Part shown: positions 44,916 through 58,255 of the stretch, in pieces
Position numbering within the stretch: the stretch's first letter is position 1
How the letters are laid out: each line of letters begins with the position of its first letter
Assembly (NCBI RefSeq): GCF_964355755.1
Contig: NC_092673.1
Coordinates: 24,249,001-24,313,000 of the forward strand
Length of the DNA: 64,000 nucleotides
Source of the DNA: Antedon mediterranea
Lineage: Eukaryota; Echinodermata; Crinoidea; Comatulida; Antedonidae
Reading direction: 5' to 3'
Notes under the pieces: model-generated
Told to the model about the DNA's origin: nothing
What the model saw: the letters and a program-made list of their open reading frames with translations, nothing else
The model's database searches: none
Translations under genes and position numbers: made by a program

Positions 44916-47900
44916 CATGTATCAAATAAGAATTTCTGATTTTTGTTGGACAAAATTAATGCTGTGAGAAGAATCTATTATTACTGTATGCAGCACTTTG
45001 CTACAAAATAATAAGATATGGTTATTTACAGTTAAAGCTACCTCAGATAATCCATCTGGTAATTATATTTTTACGTCAACAAAAGGGACATTAATGATGG
45101 AATTTAGACAGCTGAAACATGAAAGTCGATAAAATATTGTCAGGATGGTACATTAACAAAGTATTGTTATTCATTTTCTTCATATAGTTTATTCGTCATT
45201 ATCATGTTGCAAAATAAATGTATAAAAGTAATAATTTATTAAATCTATTTATCACAGAAAATGGAAAGAAACATCTCAGCAAGTGAGTGTTGAAGCTGCA
45301 TAGTACGTCCATAATCATTTTTACTTCTTTTTTTCCCTTCTAAAACAAGGGGCTGATACTAAATGCCCTTTTTATTGCTGGGTTATCATCTAATTTCTTT
45401 TAGTTTCCACAAAACATTTCTCCATCCCCATTTCCAAATATTTATTAAAAATAGTAATTATACAGTATATGTATAATAAGTGACAGGTTCAAACCGAGAA
45501 AATAATCATATTTTTAATTTTAGAATATGTGAATGTAATGGAATTTTATCATATATAGTTATATATATGTGTTCCGTAAGTACACTGAAAAATTGTTTTT
45601 CTTTGACATAGAATATTTTTTTTAAACGAACATTTTGGCACGTTTACCAGGTAAAAACAAAGTATGTTGATTGAAATATGTCTTGGTAAATCTAAAAAGA
45701 TTATTTCTTCCTAATGATGTTTCTTGTGCTTTGAAATGAATCCAAGATGGATCAAAATCCAACTAATAGTATAACATATAAATCCTCTCGCAATGTGTAG
45801 AAATATGAATTGATAGATTGATCTGTTTCTAGGTCTGAAGACATTACAAAAATAAGAACAGGATAAAAAATATAAAAAATAGATATTTTAGATATAGGCC
45901 AATGTTTTAAAGATTATCACTTATATCATGGCATTTATTGCTTAGCGATTGGTTGAAACAACATCACATGATTGAGGGAAGATTCTCATAGCTCAGAACG
46001 TTAGCACGTCGAACGTTGGAACGTCGGTCAAAAGAGTGAATACTACACTAGTAGTAGTGTTTTACTATCAATGAAAATGCTTAGTTTTTTAAATCTTTGT
46101 AAGTAGGCCTTTTTTTTTCTTAAACTTTTATTTTATTTACTCTGGACGCACCTTCATTCAAACAGTGTGCCACTGTTTCAAAAGTGTAGCTTCCAAATAA
46201 ATTATTATTATTACAAAAATTAAAAACATAAATATGTAGACAACAACATAGTGTTTTAGGAGGTCCTTTAATTATAATTTGGAATTACATTATTTCCTAA
46301 ATGCCAAAGAATTTTCTATGAAAGACTCGTAAATTACAAACGCACACATGTCGATGAGAGTGTGTGTTGCAACTACGTAACTCAACCAGGATTGAAAACG
46401 ATTGCAAACATACAACAAAATACGTCAATATATTCTGAAACCATTTCAGGATGTATTTGATTATTCAAATATACAGTTGACAAAAACCTCGCGAATCAAG
46501 AAACTCTTTCTTGTATGCAGGAAGAGTAATTATTAGGCTACATAGTGATTTTTATTAAAATAATGAATGTTTATGAGTTAAATGGGAGAATGTTTTGTTG
46601 AATGGTGTTCTATTCAATGAGGCAAAACCAAGGTGAAGAGGACAGTCGGGTGTACAAATCGTGAACACATGATACAAAATCAACATAGAGTCCAGCTAGG
46701 CCCAGCTGCCCCCTACATTTTTTAATCATAATACAAAAGATAGGATTAAGTTATGTTCAGCACATTTTAGGCCATGCTCCTTTCCCCAAATACTATTTCA
46801 AAGTCCTATAAAAGAAGTCATGATTAATGATTTGATTTGAATTTATTAGGAAAATCATCATAAAAAATACATATAAAGTGATAACATAAATTACTGACAT
46901 TTACAAATAAGTACATTTATAAAAGATATTTCAGGATAGCCCAAAAAGCTACTTAGCTTATTTGCATTAGGATCCTTAATTATTAATTAAACTCGTTATT
47001 TTTACCTATCCTTTAGCTATCATTTCAAATAAGCAGTTGTTTCGTGTTTAATTAAGTTATTGCAAAAAAATAAATAAGAAGACTTTGAAATAATTTAATT
47101 TGAAAACCCATGAATTGTTATGGACAATTAAATTGCATTCAGAACCTATTAATTCTATGCATAATAAAGGGAACATCTGCACATTCTTATAAACTAATCA
47201 GGCATTTTGATACGCTCTATTGTTTTGTAAATTTGAATCAGGCCACACAATCAAGAAGTCTTTAGTTGAACGTCTGTAATAATAGAACAAATGTTTTTTA
47301 TGCCCATTTAGGTCATAGATCTCATTTAAAACTCTTTTATGAAATCAAAATAGTTGATCATAATTTCCATTCCATTTTGCTAAATGACTTTGTATCAAAT
47401 AGAATTGTTTATATTGTTCCATTTGTCGGTAAAATGAGATATTCAATGTTTCCATTAAATGGTCAGCATGTTATCAAACGATACATTGTCCTATAAATAA
47501 ATAACAACAATTTAAATCTTTGATAATTGGATTTGGTTTTAGTTTTAAAAAAACATCTTCAAAAAAATAACCATTGATTGAAAATTAAGTCAGTTAGAAC
47601 AAATATTCAGCTATTTTGAGATTTTTTAATATCGAAAATATAGAATCGGCTTTATGTGAGTTAGGTGGGGACTTCATTGCCTTATAATGAAAACATTTAG
47701 AATATATATAATCATGTATAATCATTAGGAAACACATTATGTAAATTATCTACAGTAGCCCTATGAGATTGCAATTTAGATCAATCATACAGTAGTTAGT
47801 AACAACTTTAAACCAAAGTAAATTAATGTCTGCAGTTCCAAATAGATGTAAACTTAATTTTGATTGCAATTTCAGCTTTTTTAACACAATGTCAACCCAT

Positions 47901-48005
47901 TTTCAACATGCCATTTTTGTTTACAATTTGTCTCATGGGAGACCATGTTGATAATATATAAATCTTTTCTAATACAGTAGGTTCAGAAACGAATGGAGGA
48001 GAAGT
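44916..48005 (+). other. Presumed KCNT intron, repeats only
   Basis: At 46110-46215 lies a plus-strand retroelement 3' end matching 26950-27050 in inverse. A short splice-flanked frame (acag at 45257, ERNISA, donor gtgagt at 45283) is too small to judge. Open frames near 47266-47496 show no domain. Confidence 0.4.
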
Positions 48006-48009
48006 ACAC

Positions 48010-48205
48010 CAGGCCAACCCTATTCAGGAGACACTTTTTTGAGTTTCTTGTTAATAAGGATTCTACTGCATATTGTATAGTTTTAAAAGTAGAATCCCTA
48101 TTTGGTAGCACTATTCTTAGCACATTTTCTGAGAAACCAACATAGTCTTGGCCAACCTCTGTTAAGGGGACAGTTACACTGTTGGGTCCTGAAGAGGACA
48201 GTGTT
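48010..48205. repeat. Two copies of the dispersed 'aggggacac' repeat
   Basis: The words caaccctattcaggagacac at 48016 and ccaacctctgttaaggggac at 48153 belong to the family at 20325. The second copy abuts the LINE fragment that follows. Confidence 0.6.
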
Positions 48206-48284
48206 TCTCTTCTCTGTATGCATATACGGTCAAATTCGTAATACCAGACACCTTTGGGCTGGCTAAATATGTCTGGTTTTCTAG

Positions 48285-49770
48285 AAAGTAAAGATTGCAA
48301 TATTGTAAAATACGCTGACGATACTGTAATAAAATAATTGGTTTTCTTTGCGATAGTAAGCATAATGTAAATGAATTTGTTAATGAAGTTGGAAGATTTG
48401 TTAATTGGTGTGAGGGTATGAACTTAATACTTAATATTACTAAAACCAAAGAGATGATAATAGATTTTCGTAAAACCACAGTTGAACATAATGTAATAAC
48501 TGTTAAAGAAACCGAGGTGGAAAGAGTAACCCAATACAAATACTTAGGTACTATAATTGACAATAGATTAAAATGGGAGTCGAACTCTCTCATGATTTCC
48601 AAGAAGGCATCTCAAAGGCTTGACTTTCTCAGAAAACTCAAGCAAATTAGAGTTGATAACACTATTTTAATTCTATTTTATCAAAGTATTATTCAAAGTA
48701 TTTTATCTTTTAGCATTGGATGTTTTTATGGTAACTATACTGATAATGATAAGAAAAATATTGAGAGACCACGTAAAATTGCACAACGTATTATTAAAAC
48801 TGAACGCCTTGTTCATTTATCTATGAAAAGAGTGATTTTAAAAAAAGTAAACAATATTATGAAAGACCCCACTCATCCGTTACATTACTGTTATAACTTA
48901 AAAAATCAGGTATTAGGCTACGACCTCCAAGAGCAAATCTTTGTAGAACTAGAAAATCCTTCGTTGTAAATAGCATTCTTTTTTTTTAATTCTAATGTAA
49001 GACGATAATGCAATTTTTAAATAGTTTTACATTTTTAACAGTTTTTCACGCTGCTGCTCTAGCCCGCTATGTCCCATTAGGACTACTCAATCAGAAGCTA
49101 AAGCAAGCAGCATTTATAGTTCTAAGGACGACAGTTTTGCGAAAATGGAAACTCCACTATAATTTATTGATCCCAGCTGCTACAGTAGACCCAAAAAACA
49201 TCTGGGAAAAGAGTCTATTAGGACATGTCATGCTAAAATTACAAATCCCAAAGCATTTCTGGTATATTCACTGTCAGATATTCATTGAATTACTGTATTA
49301 TCGAAAGAGTCCATTAAAGTTTGTGTTTGTAACTTGACCTTAGCAATAAAATTAACTAAAGTGACAGAAATTGAGTATTCACTTCTGTAACAAAAACATA
49401 ATATTTATTCACATATAAAAAGAGAAAAGAAACCCAAAAACCATTGTCTGACAGACAATTTAAGTATTTGTTGCTTTAAATTACATTTTTTTCAGGTAAA
49501 ATAACTATTATGTGACAATAAAATGACACATTCAAAAACATTTGAAATAAAAAATATTTTTTAATAAGCGAGCAGCGTTTTTTGTAAGAAATATTTCTTG
49601 TTTATTTTTAACTTTTTATCTTGTATTTTAATCTGTTATAATACTGCACGTTTTAAATTGTTGCAACATTTTTTATGTTTGTTTTTTATTGTTGTTTTAA
49701 TCTACCAAGCAAAGTGAATTTCCATTTTTATGGACAAATAAAATTTCTTGAATCTTGAATCTTGAATTCG
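48285..49770 (+). pseudogene. 5'-truncated LINE with RT YADD motif, frameshifted, interrupted by repeat family C
   Basis: At 48290-48330 a frame reads KDCNIVKYADDTVI, containing the YADD catalytic motif of reverse transcriptase. It meets a TAA, and the protein continues in another frame (DSKHNVNEF, then WCEGMNLILNITKTKEMIID, YKYLGTIIDNRLKW and DPTHPLHYC) to a stop at 48967-48969. A single missing base between about 48325 and 48345 explains the break. The 3' UTR resumes after 49601 and ends tggacaaataaaatttcttg with a repeated gaatctt tail. The ~560-bp family-C repeat sits inside this UTR. Upstream RT and the endonuclease are absent, so the copy is dead. Confidence 0.85.
49042..49601 (+). repeat. 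~560-bp dispersed repeat family C, copy 2 (inside a LINE 3' UTR)
   Basis: Near-identical to 30707-31305. The LINE sequence on both sides carries a shared word close to the joints (atttttaac before 49041 and again at about 49604-49612), consistent with a target-site duplication of about 9 bp. One frame is open for 109 codons (49008-49337), but copy 1 breaks it. Confidence 0.8.
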
Positions 49771-51090
49771 GAATGTGTTTTTAATGGTAAAAATGAATTT
49801 GGGATCTTTTGAAGCTCAAGAAAAGTCTTATTGTATTGGGAGAGTTTCTGGTATACAGAGAGTTCGGTATTGGATGAGTTGACGGTATTCTTAAGTGTAT
49901 TGAAGGTTACTACATTGCTACTTTTTTTGTGTCCATCAGTAAGACCATGCATCACTGTAACTGAATCCAGAATGTTCTTTGCTTAATTGTGCAAATAAGA
50001 ATCTAATCGATAATATGCAATTGAATGTTAAGATTCGGTAAACGTTGTTGTAAAAATAATTTACGATTTTCTAACTTGGCTGAATTGTGCACACGGGTGA
50101 ATCCAGCCATTTCCCCCCTCCTCCTTTCCTTAACGCTATTTGTTTAAAAATTAATGACATTATGAGTAATGTAATTTTCAAATTCTTAATTCATGTATCT
50201 CTTTGCGTATTAAGAATAGGGTGACAATGACATCAATGTTGATGATGGTGATAATGATGTACTTTGTCACTGTGATGTGTAGGTGTTATTCAGAGCAATT
50301 ATGCGAGTTTACTCGGAGTAATAATTTAAACATTGTTATTCTCTAGAATGACAAAACCATTTTCTAATAAAATCTTGTTTGATATCTGCAAATCTTGTAA
50401 TCAGTTGTCCTTTGCCATAATTAAGTAAAAATAAAGCAAAGCTGCAATATATTTGCTTACAGCTGGTACACTTTGAACTCGCTGTCATTTCCAAAGCCTT
50501 TGATCTGAAGCCTCTCTGGGTTAAAAACTTTTATTAGTTTAAAACTTGTACACTTTTTGCATACCCTTAGTCAGGAAGAGATTTTGTTCAGCAGTGAAGC
50601 AGAACAAGTTCCTTTTTAAAAAAAAGGGACCTATTTTTACAGGAGGATATGTCTTCATGGTTCACTTCTGTTGTTTATGATAGAACAATTTTTACTGATA
50701 CTAATTATAGATCTAATTGTACTCGTTTCTGAAAATTCCAGCTCAGTTTTTTTTTTTAAGAATTAATCTAGTGAATTTTCATTGTACTTTTAGTCAAGAA
50801 GCAAAAATAATGGCTGCATCAATTGTCAGAGAAATACAAAAACAAGTATAGTACTTGCTTTGTTTGTTAGTACAATAGCTCCTACAATTTAGTTATCATT
50901 TTGAATATTCCATTGTAAATAGGTATACTTACAGAATATGCCTATTAAAATTTAAAAAAATATGTAAATTAAAAACTTCACAAACAGAAAAAAAAGGAAA
51001 ATGTGTTTTCTTTAAACCTGGCCGAAATATCAACATGCACGTCCCTCTCTAGCAATATTTGTGAGTGCTTTCATTATATAGTTGAAGATT
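49771..51090 (+). other. Presumed KCNT intron, no supported exon
   Basis: A splice-like acceptor at about 50792 opens QEAKIMAASIVREIQKQ before gtatag near 50846. The donor is weak and the reading is not recognised, so it is not called as an exon. Confidence 0.4.
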
Positions 51091-51095
51091 AAGCC

Positions 51096-51256
51096 TAAGC
51101 TCTGTCTACACTATCAAATTTATGTGACAAAAAATGTGATGCGCCCAATGGACAGGATGATGTCATACCACTACCATATTTGGGTATATAACTACCATAT
51201 TTCGGCACATCAAACTTTTTTTGCTGAACTAGTTTGATAGTGTACACATAGCTTAA
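51096..51256. mobile_element. MITE family A, copy 4 (complete)
   Basis: Terminal repeats taagctctgtctacactatc and tttgatagtgtacacatagc, with the usual atcactaccatatttgg interior. About 160 bp. Confidence 0.9.
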
Positions 51257-52290
51257 TAAAAATCTTAAGATTCTCTGTTTTAGTCAAGTCTGATACAAAA
51301 CACATACAACTAATATTTTGAAGATCACATATTTTGCCACTTAATAAACAGCTATTAGTCTTTTGCAATACTCTCGGCTCTGATAGATATTTGATTATAT
51401 GTAGTTATACAGTTTTAAGTATTTATATTAAAGAGTATAGATTCGTATATAATTCATCTAATGTTCCTCCTAGCAATATGTATGTTCTCAAGTGTTAATC
51501 AGTCTTTAATGATCTTATTTATGACTCCTTTACCTTATTACCTTTAATAACCAGTATACCTATAGTATATACAAAATTCTAAATAGAGGATATTAATAAT
51601 TATATTTGAATTTGAATTTGATAAATGTTGATATATGTATTCGCTTTATCTACATCTTTTTTTCATCGCATACTGTAGCTCGGATATGATGCATTTGTTA
51701 TTAAATCATAGCTATACAATCTCTGCACTTTTGCAGACAAACTTCAAACATGAATGATTGTTATAGGATGATTTATAACGGAGAATGTCACAGGTTACAT
51801 TAACGTTTCAATATCGGATATTTTTACCTACAACGAAAAGGTCAATACTCTTATTGGAAACTGTATACTATAAATAAAATCATTATTATATTCCATAATT
51901 CATGATGTTCATTTAATTATTAACTTTTCATTAAGAATCGTCTGTTTTGTGTCATAGCATTTATAGATTTTTTTTTCTTAAACCAATTATTCATTGTGAG
52001 GGAAGAGAGAATAATCTATATTTTGTAATAGTGCATGCTATCTTTAATCATGAGTATCAGTATTTTTATTGATCTTTCTAATGTACTTAGTATTAAACAA
52101 AAAAAATTACCAGAAATTTTAAATAGTAATAGCATTCATTTCATTTTCTTGTTTAGAAATAACATTTATGCAATTGTACAGTGTAGTGGTCATTAGAAAT
52201 CATTTCATTAAGAAATTAAGTCCACCAATTTAATGAAGATGAGCTATTATCACACAGCATGTACAAAATCAGGGCTATTAGTGCATAACA
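51257..52290 (+). other. Presumed KCNT intron, nothing seen
   Basis: AT-rich, with no exon, RNA or repeat array supported. Confidence 0.45.
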
Positions 52291-52296
52291 AATTCC

Positions 52297-52854
52297 CCAA
52301 CACATGCCCCAGTAAATGTACCAGCACATGCCCTAGTACATACCCCAGCACATGCCTTAGTACATGCCCCAGCACATGCCCTAGTACATGCCCCAACACA
52401 TGCCCTAGTACATGCCCCAACACATGCCCTAGTACATGCCCCAGCACATGCCCTAGTACATGGCCCAGCACATGCCCTAGTACATGGCCCAGCACATGCC
52501 CTAGTACATGGCCCAGCACATGCCCTAGTACATGCCCCAACACATGCCCTAGTACATGCCCCAACACATGCCCTAGTACATGCCCCAACACATGCCCTAG
52601 TACATGCCCCAGCACATGCCCTAGTACATGCCCCAGCACATGCCCTAGTACATGCCCCAGCACATGCCCTAGTACATGCCCCAACACATGCCCTAGTACA
52701 TGCCCTAATACATGCCCAACACATGCCCTAGTACATGCCCCAACACATGCCCCAACACATGCCCTAGTACATGCCCTAGTACATGCCCCAACACATGCCC
52801 CAGCACATGCCCCAACGCATGCCCCAGCACATGCCCCAACGCATGCCCCAGCAC
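52297..52854. repeat. 12-bp minisatellite, about 46 copies
   Basis: Units acatgccccagc, acatgccctagt and acatgccccaac alternate, giving a 24-bp higher-order period for much of the array. Because 12 is divisible by three, all frames read as repeated tetrapeptides on both strands (for example CPST, ACTR). These long frames are artefacts of the repeat, not genes. Confidence 0.95.
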
Positions 52855-55560
52855 AGTACTGTATGTCCCATCTGTTTTTCCATATTAGTATAGGAGAAGT
52901 AGGGTATAGTGTATATGTACAGTATATACTTATTTAGGTCCGCCATATACATTACAAACTAGCCTTGTTTTAAATTTAGTTTAATTAAGTGACTATGATG
53001 TTTATTTAATAGGGACTCCCAAATACAGTAGTAAGTTTTAATATTAAATTTCAAATCTTAATTTTTTATATTAATACCCAATTCTAGCTGTTTCATGCTG
53101 TTATAAATATTTAAATGATTTTTTGGTGGATCTGACTATCGATTTAAAAATTCAAAACATTCAACACTTGGAAAGGATAACTTGTTTACAGTCATGAATA
53201 TTTCATTTATCAGCTATATAGTTTTCATTGTTAAAAAATAATAGATGTAAAAATTGTCTTATTTAACTATAAATTTATAGCCTTCTCATTAATAATAAAA
53301 TGATCGTCATAAACGTGCGTAGATGACCAGAGCTGACTCTAAATTTCACGCCTTCATATTGGAACAGAATCTTTATCACCAAAAAGCAAAAGGTTAATTA
53401 AGAAAAAGTAGAAAAAAGACCGATTATCTGAATTTGAACTCAAATGTAAAATAATCTTGTGTAACCTACATACTGAAATAAAATTTTGAATTTTATAAAT
53501 CTATTTTGTCTAGATTGTCTTTAACTTTAGTAAAAAATTATTTTAATTTGTATTGATTATTAATAGGATAGCTTGGAATAAACATTTCCTGTAAATCGCT
53601 GAATGAGGGGAAAATTAAACAGTTTTAATTAACAGTGTCCTGTTAATCTTTAGGTTCTATTGTTCTCATGTTGTTCAGTATGTCATGATAGGCTATTGTT
53701 TTTTCTGTCAAAATGTATTTAACACAGTTTGTCATATTAAAGTGATAAATAGCACAAAGGCAATCTAACAACAGAACAGTTCGTAGATAGGAACTTTTAA
53801 CAGTGCTTTGATCTTATGTCTTGCTGCAACAAATACCAACAGTACTGTCATACGGTGTCTGTTAAGGAGCATGGAATTGATCATGCCCCTTTGATCTCCG
53901 GAGCTCAGAATGTCTTGATATAACCAGGACTCCCTGATATAACCTAGTATAAATTTTCTATGTGATTTAATAGTAAATTTGAAGCATCATACATCATGTG
54001 AAATACTATGTTATGTCATCATTACATGATAATTAATCATGTTTAATATCGTATATTACAACATACCACATGTCACTGTCGACTCTCGAGTGAACGGTTG
54101 GCCTGCGAAGCGGTTCCTGTTTTTTGGTGAACCACGACAAGCTGTCCTCGATAGACCTCGTTCTCAATCCATTTTACGAGTTGCTTTCAATTCATGCGAG
54201 TATGCTACTTACAAGCTATCAAGCTAGGACACAAATATTTTTTGTCTTCACACAATCACATCAAGAGCAGCTCACGATAGAGGACACATGTGAACAACAA
54301 GCATAACAACCTATATTGTAACCTATACATTCTCAACTTTATTTCTAAAAGAGCTTATTTTCCATTCAAACATTACACCAATATTGAACAAGAATGAGGT
54401 ACTGACTTGGAGAGTATAATGCCTGACTTAAAATTGAGTTATATTTATGTAACATGAGCCCAAACAGAAAACTGCTCTTATATTAATCCATGTCGGATAA
54501 GGACATGCATATTAAATTAATTATTTTTTGGATTGATTTTTACTTTTATGGTCATAATAGTCATTAGCACCAACAATATGGCATCTATGAGCTGGTCAAT
54601 ATGAAAAGCACTTAGCGGAGTAGAAAGTTCAAAATATGTTGCAAAATAAATTTTATACACATTATATCTTACCTTTACCGTTTATTTTCATAGCAACAAA
54701 TGGCTCCACTCTTGAAAGTACTTGACCGTTCACACTGGTCACAATGTTCCAGTAATAAGCTTATAAATGAAATTTTGATGATCAGTTTGTGTAAGATGTG
54801 TTTTACTTTATTTTTGCATAGTAAAGTGTTGACATTTGAGTTTTTAAATGTTGAACCCAATGATGAATATGACATGATAATATATTTTTGTCTGCTGGGT
54901 GACCTTTTTTAAGACAAAGATCACAATTATCTCTTCAGTTTACTGCTTTCTAGTGTTTTTTTTTTAAATTTTGTTGTGCCATATGATTAATTTACTTGTC
55001 AGTAATTCAATCTTGATTACTATGGTACTAATGTTTCCACCTTGTTATGTGTTTCTCTTCTGTGGATCAATAATTAAAGAAAAAGTGTGTAGGCTTTTGT
55101 TGTCATTCCTATTTATTTCCAGTATATTAAAGATGTACAGTATTGTCCCTTTGTCAAATTCCAAAAAAATAAAAATAAAAAGATTTCGAAAAAAAGTGGG
55201 TCATTTTGAAGTATCATATAGTTATTAACTTTCACCAAAAAATAGTCGGAAAACAAAATCATTTAACTGAAATACAGACGTGTTTTGGTTAAAAAAATAA
55301 CTTTGACTTCCAGTCAAAGTTTTCGATCAATACATATCTCATAATGCAATGCGCATATTTGGCTGCTCTGTATGCATAATCATAAAACTTCCTCGCGATC
55401 TGTGTGAAAACACCTTCTCAACCGTGACAAGTTGTAAACAATCCTAATTAGCATCATGCATGTATACTCATGGTTTGAAATCTTTGTTTACTTTGTTTAC
55501 CAGACGAAATCTAATCAAATTAATTTAGCTATTAATTACGTAAAATTGTTGTTTTTGTCT
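52855..55560 (+). other. Presumed KCNT intron, no supported exon
   Basis: Open frames at 54039-54227, 54675-54912 and 54971-55228 have no domain, no conserved motif and no good splice pair. Nothing else is visible. Confidence 0.4.
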
Positions 55561-55561
55561 A

Positions 55562-55680
55562 GTCTGGGTTCCAGACGGAGTTTTACGGTCTTAATATTAG
55601 TAAAAAGATAAATATTTTGGCACATATAGCGTTTCATACGTATACTACTTGATTTTGGATACTCCGTCTGGGGAAACACG
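55562..55680. mobile_element. Short inverted-repeat element
   Basis: The left arm gggttccagacggagt near 55565 is matched by actccgtctggggaaac near 55659, enclosing about 80 bp. MITE-like; only one copy is recognised. Confidence 0.5.
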
Positions 55681-56284
55681 CACAAGTCACATGGTTTGAC
55701 ACCAAGAATTCTTGGTGCATACGATTATCCGGTTGACTAGTTTCAGCTGCATGCGATTGGCTACTCACTCGTACACCGTTTTAATATTCATATTTCAGAA
55801 TTTCAAAGACTCAACAACTAAGATGATGCGCATGTTACGTTTAGAGAATGTGTACTTGGGTATTTATGAAAGTTTCTGAAGGCTAGAAATTATTTTATAT
55901 GCCTAGTAGTCTGGTAAACATTTGATGGGATTTTTCCCAAAAACATGAAAACTCGTCTTGATATGATATGCTAGCTTCTCCGCAAATCAAACATTGAATG
56001 GATCATTTATTACGCGGAGTTAATTTTGATTTAATTCACACCCAGACCCTGTCCTGTTCTGTGTGGTGGTGTAGCCCTGTTGTTGTGTGCCGCCGATGGT
56101 GGTATGTAGGCCTACTTTATTGGCGTTTTATTTGGCAGGTCATACGTGCGAATTGAGTAGGACCTACGAAAGAGGCCTAGGCCAAGGACTAAACAATTAA
56201 TAAACAAAACAACTTGGCATTACGATTTTATATTTCAACAGTCTCGATCGTACATTCAGCACTGTACGTACTCGATCATTTTCA

Positions 56285-56465
56285 TTTTGAAACAAAATGA
56301 TCATTGGTTGATTCAAAATCCATATTTACATACCGCCCGCCCCATATAGCCAAATACGGTATGATAAACTACGTCATTCTTATCGGATGTTTGCGGTCTG
56401 CAAATCGATTTCTATACGTGTTTCACAAGTCTGTATTTTCAGACAAAAATCGCGGTCGAAATAAA
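56285..56465 (-). mobile_element. Dispersed repeat family D, copy 2
   Basis: Reverse complement of the block at 37040-37200: ttggttgattcaaaatccat, then acgtcattcttatcggatgt, gcggtctgcaaatcgattt and gtctgtattttcagac. Confidence 0.75.
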
Positions 56466-57540
56466 AACAAATAAATAAAAAAAAAAGATAATACAGACTT
56501 GGGGCAAGTCTAGTTTTTGTCTTGAATTTTCGACTTTAAAGTGAATAACTTTAATATTACTTTGATATAGCCAATAACAATTTAGTATATTTAGACCTTC
56601 ATTTTTTTGTGTTTCAAGGGACAATACATCTTTAATAAACAATTTCAGTGAATTAAAGAGAGCTAGAGCTAACTCTTTGCTTCTTTTTTTTATTCTCTCT
56701 TTTTTTATTTTATTCATCTAAACAATTTTTACAAAACTGCCATGAAATTCAGTTGCTATGCAACATAGCAACACGTTTTTTACCATTATATTTTTGTTTT
56801 GACAGTTAAATGATGCTGAGAGCCATTTGTTTATTCAGTTCATCTATGTGATATTATATTTGTGTATCTACTCTTTTAGTTATATGCATGACCGTAGAAA
56901 CCAGTAGGGCTACTGTGTAATGAACTTGTTTATGAATTTAAAATGCACACATTTAAAATGGTGATATAAATATATAGAAAATGTTTTTTTGTTCTCGCTT
57001 TAATAGGGGTTTCTCCTCTTCTATTTCAAGAACATAAACAATGTATACAAAGTAATATAGAAAGTGTAAAGTAGTAGTAAATTCCATATTTTAATGTTAA
57101 CTTCCTTTCTCCATTTCAGTTGAATTTTGAATATTTATGTGTATTTGATATTGGGAAGTCTAATTATTGTGGAATAAACAAACTTTAATTATATACTAAT
57201 GTAGATTGGTTCTAAATGTTGATGATTGTGTTCATCATGAATTTCTAGCAATCCTAGTTGCTTGTAATTTACTATATGAACTATAGTTCTTAGAATACCT
57301 ATCTTTTATTAAGAGGTCAGCATTCTTCCTAGATCTTTAATTAACATAGATTTCTTAAACATAGAAGTATTAAAAATTGTGCAAAATATACTGCAAAATC
57401 ACAAAATCAATTTTATTTTGTTACATGCCTATTTATGCCTAACCACAAAATAGTTTGTCACACAAAAATACGAATATTATTGAGAAAATTAAAGAAGTAA
57501 ATGATGTCCAGTATGTCCTTTTTATAAGGGTTTCTAATTA
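56466..57540 (+). other. Presumed KCNT intron, nothing seen
   Basis: AT-rich, no supported feature. Confidence 0.45.
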
Positions 57541-57544
57541 ATAA

Positions 57545-58255
57545 GGGGTGTTCTTAATATTGAGTGTACTCTTAATATTTAGTGTACTATATTGAGTGTA
57601 CTCTTAATATTGAGTGTACTCCTAATATTGAGTGTACTCTTAATATTGAGTGTACTCTTAATACGGGTGTCCTATTTATACTGAGTGTCCTCTTTATACT
57701 GAGTGTCCTCTTTATACTGAGTGTTCTCTTAATATCGAATATACTCTTAATATTGAATGTACTCTTAATATTGAATGTACCCTTAATATTGAGTGTACCC
57801 TTAATATTGAGTGTACTCTTAATATCAAGATACTCTTAATATTGAGTGTACTCTTAATATTGAGTGTACTCTTAATATTGAATGTACTCTTAATATTGAG
57901 TGTACTCTTAATATTGAGTGTACTCTTAATATTGAGTGTACTCTTAATAATGGGTGTACTCTTAATATGGGTGTCCTTTTTATACTGAGTGTTCTCTTTA
58001 TACTGAGTGTCCTCTTAATATCAAGTATACTCTTTATATTGAGTGTACCCTTTATATTGAGTGTACCCTTAACATTGAGTGTACCTTTTATATTGAGTTT
58101 ACTCTTAATATGGGTTTCCTCTTTATACTCAGTGTCCTCTTTATACTGAGTGTCCTCTTAATATTGAGTGTCCTTAATATTTAATGTCCTCCTTTTGAGT
58201 GTCTTCTTTTTGAGTGTCTTATTAAATAGCGGTGAACTCTTAATAGGGGTGTCCC
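57545..58255. repeat. 18-bp minisatellite, about 40 copies
   Basis: Unit close to tgtactcttaatattgag, with a second variant tgtcctctttatactgag. Single-copy relatives (gtccccttaataagggt) occur at 20.3-21.1, 26.4 and 48.0 kb, so the array appears to be an expansion of that dispersed repeat. Confidence 0.95.

Noticed and set aside
45258-45282. 25-nt splice-flanked microexon
   Set aside because: Too short to judge, no match to a known KCNT exon, and acceptor/donor pairs this close arise often by chance.
49008-49337. 109-codon protein starting before the family-C repeat
   Set aside because: The other copy of the repeat at 30.7 kb carries indels that break the frame, and no domain is recognised.
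50793-50846. Splice-flanked frame QEAKIMAASIVREIQKQ
   Set aside because: The donor (gtatag) is weak and the peptide is not part of a recognised family.
52233-52937. 234-codon Cys/Pro/Ser/Thr-rich frame and two antisense frames of ~145 codons
   Set aside because: All are produced by the 12-bp satellite, whose period is a multiple of three.
57582-58149. Hydrophobic repeat proteins
   Set aside because: They are translations of the 18-bp satellite.
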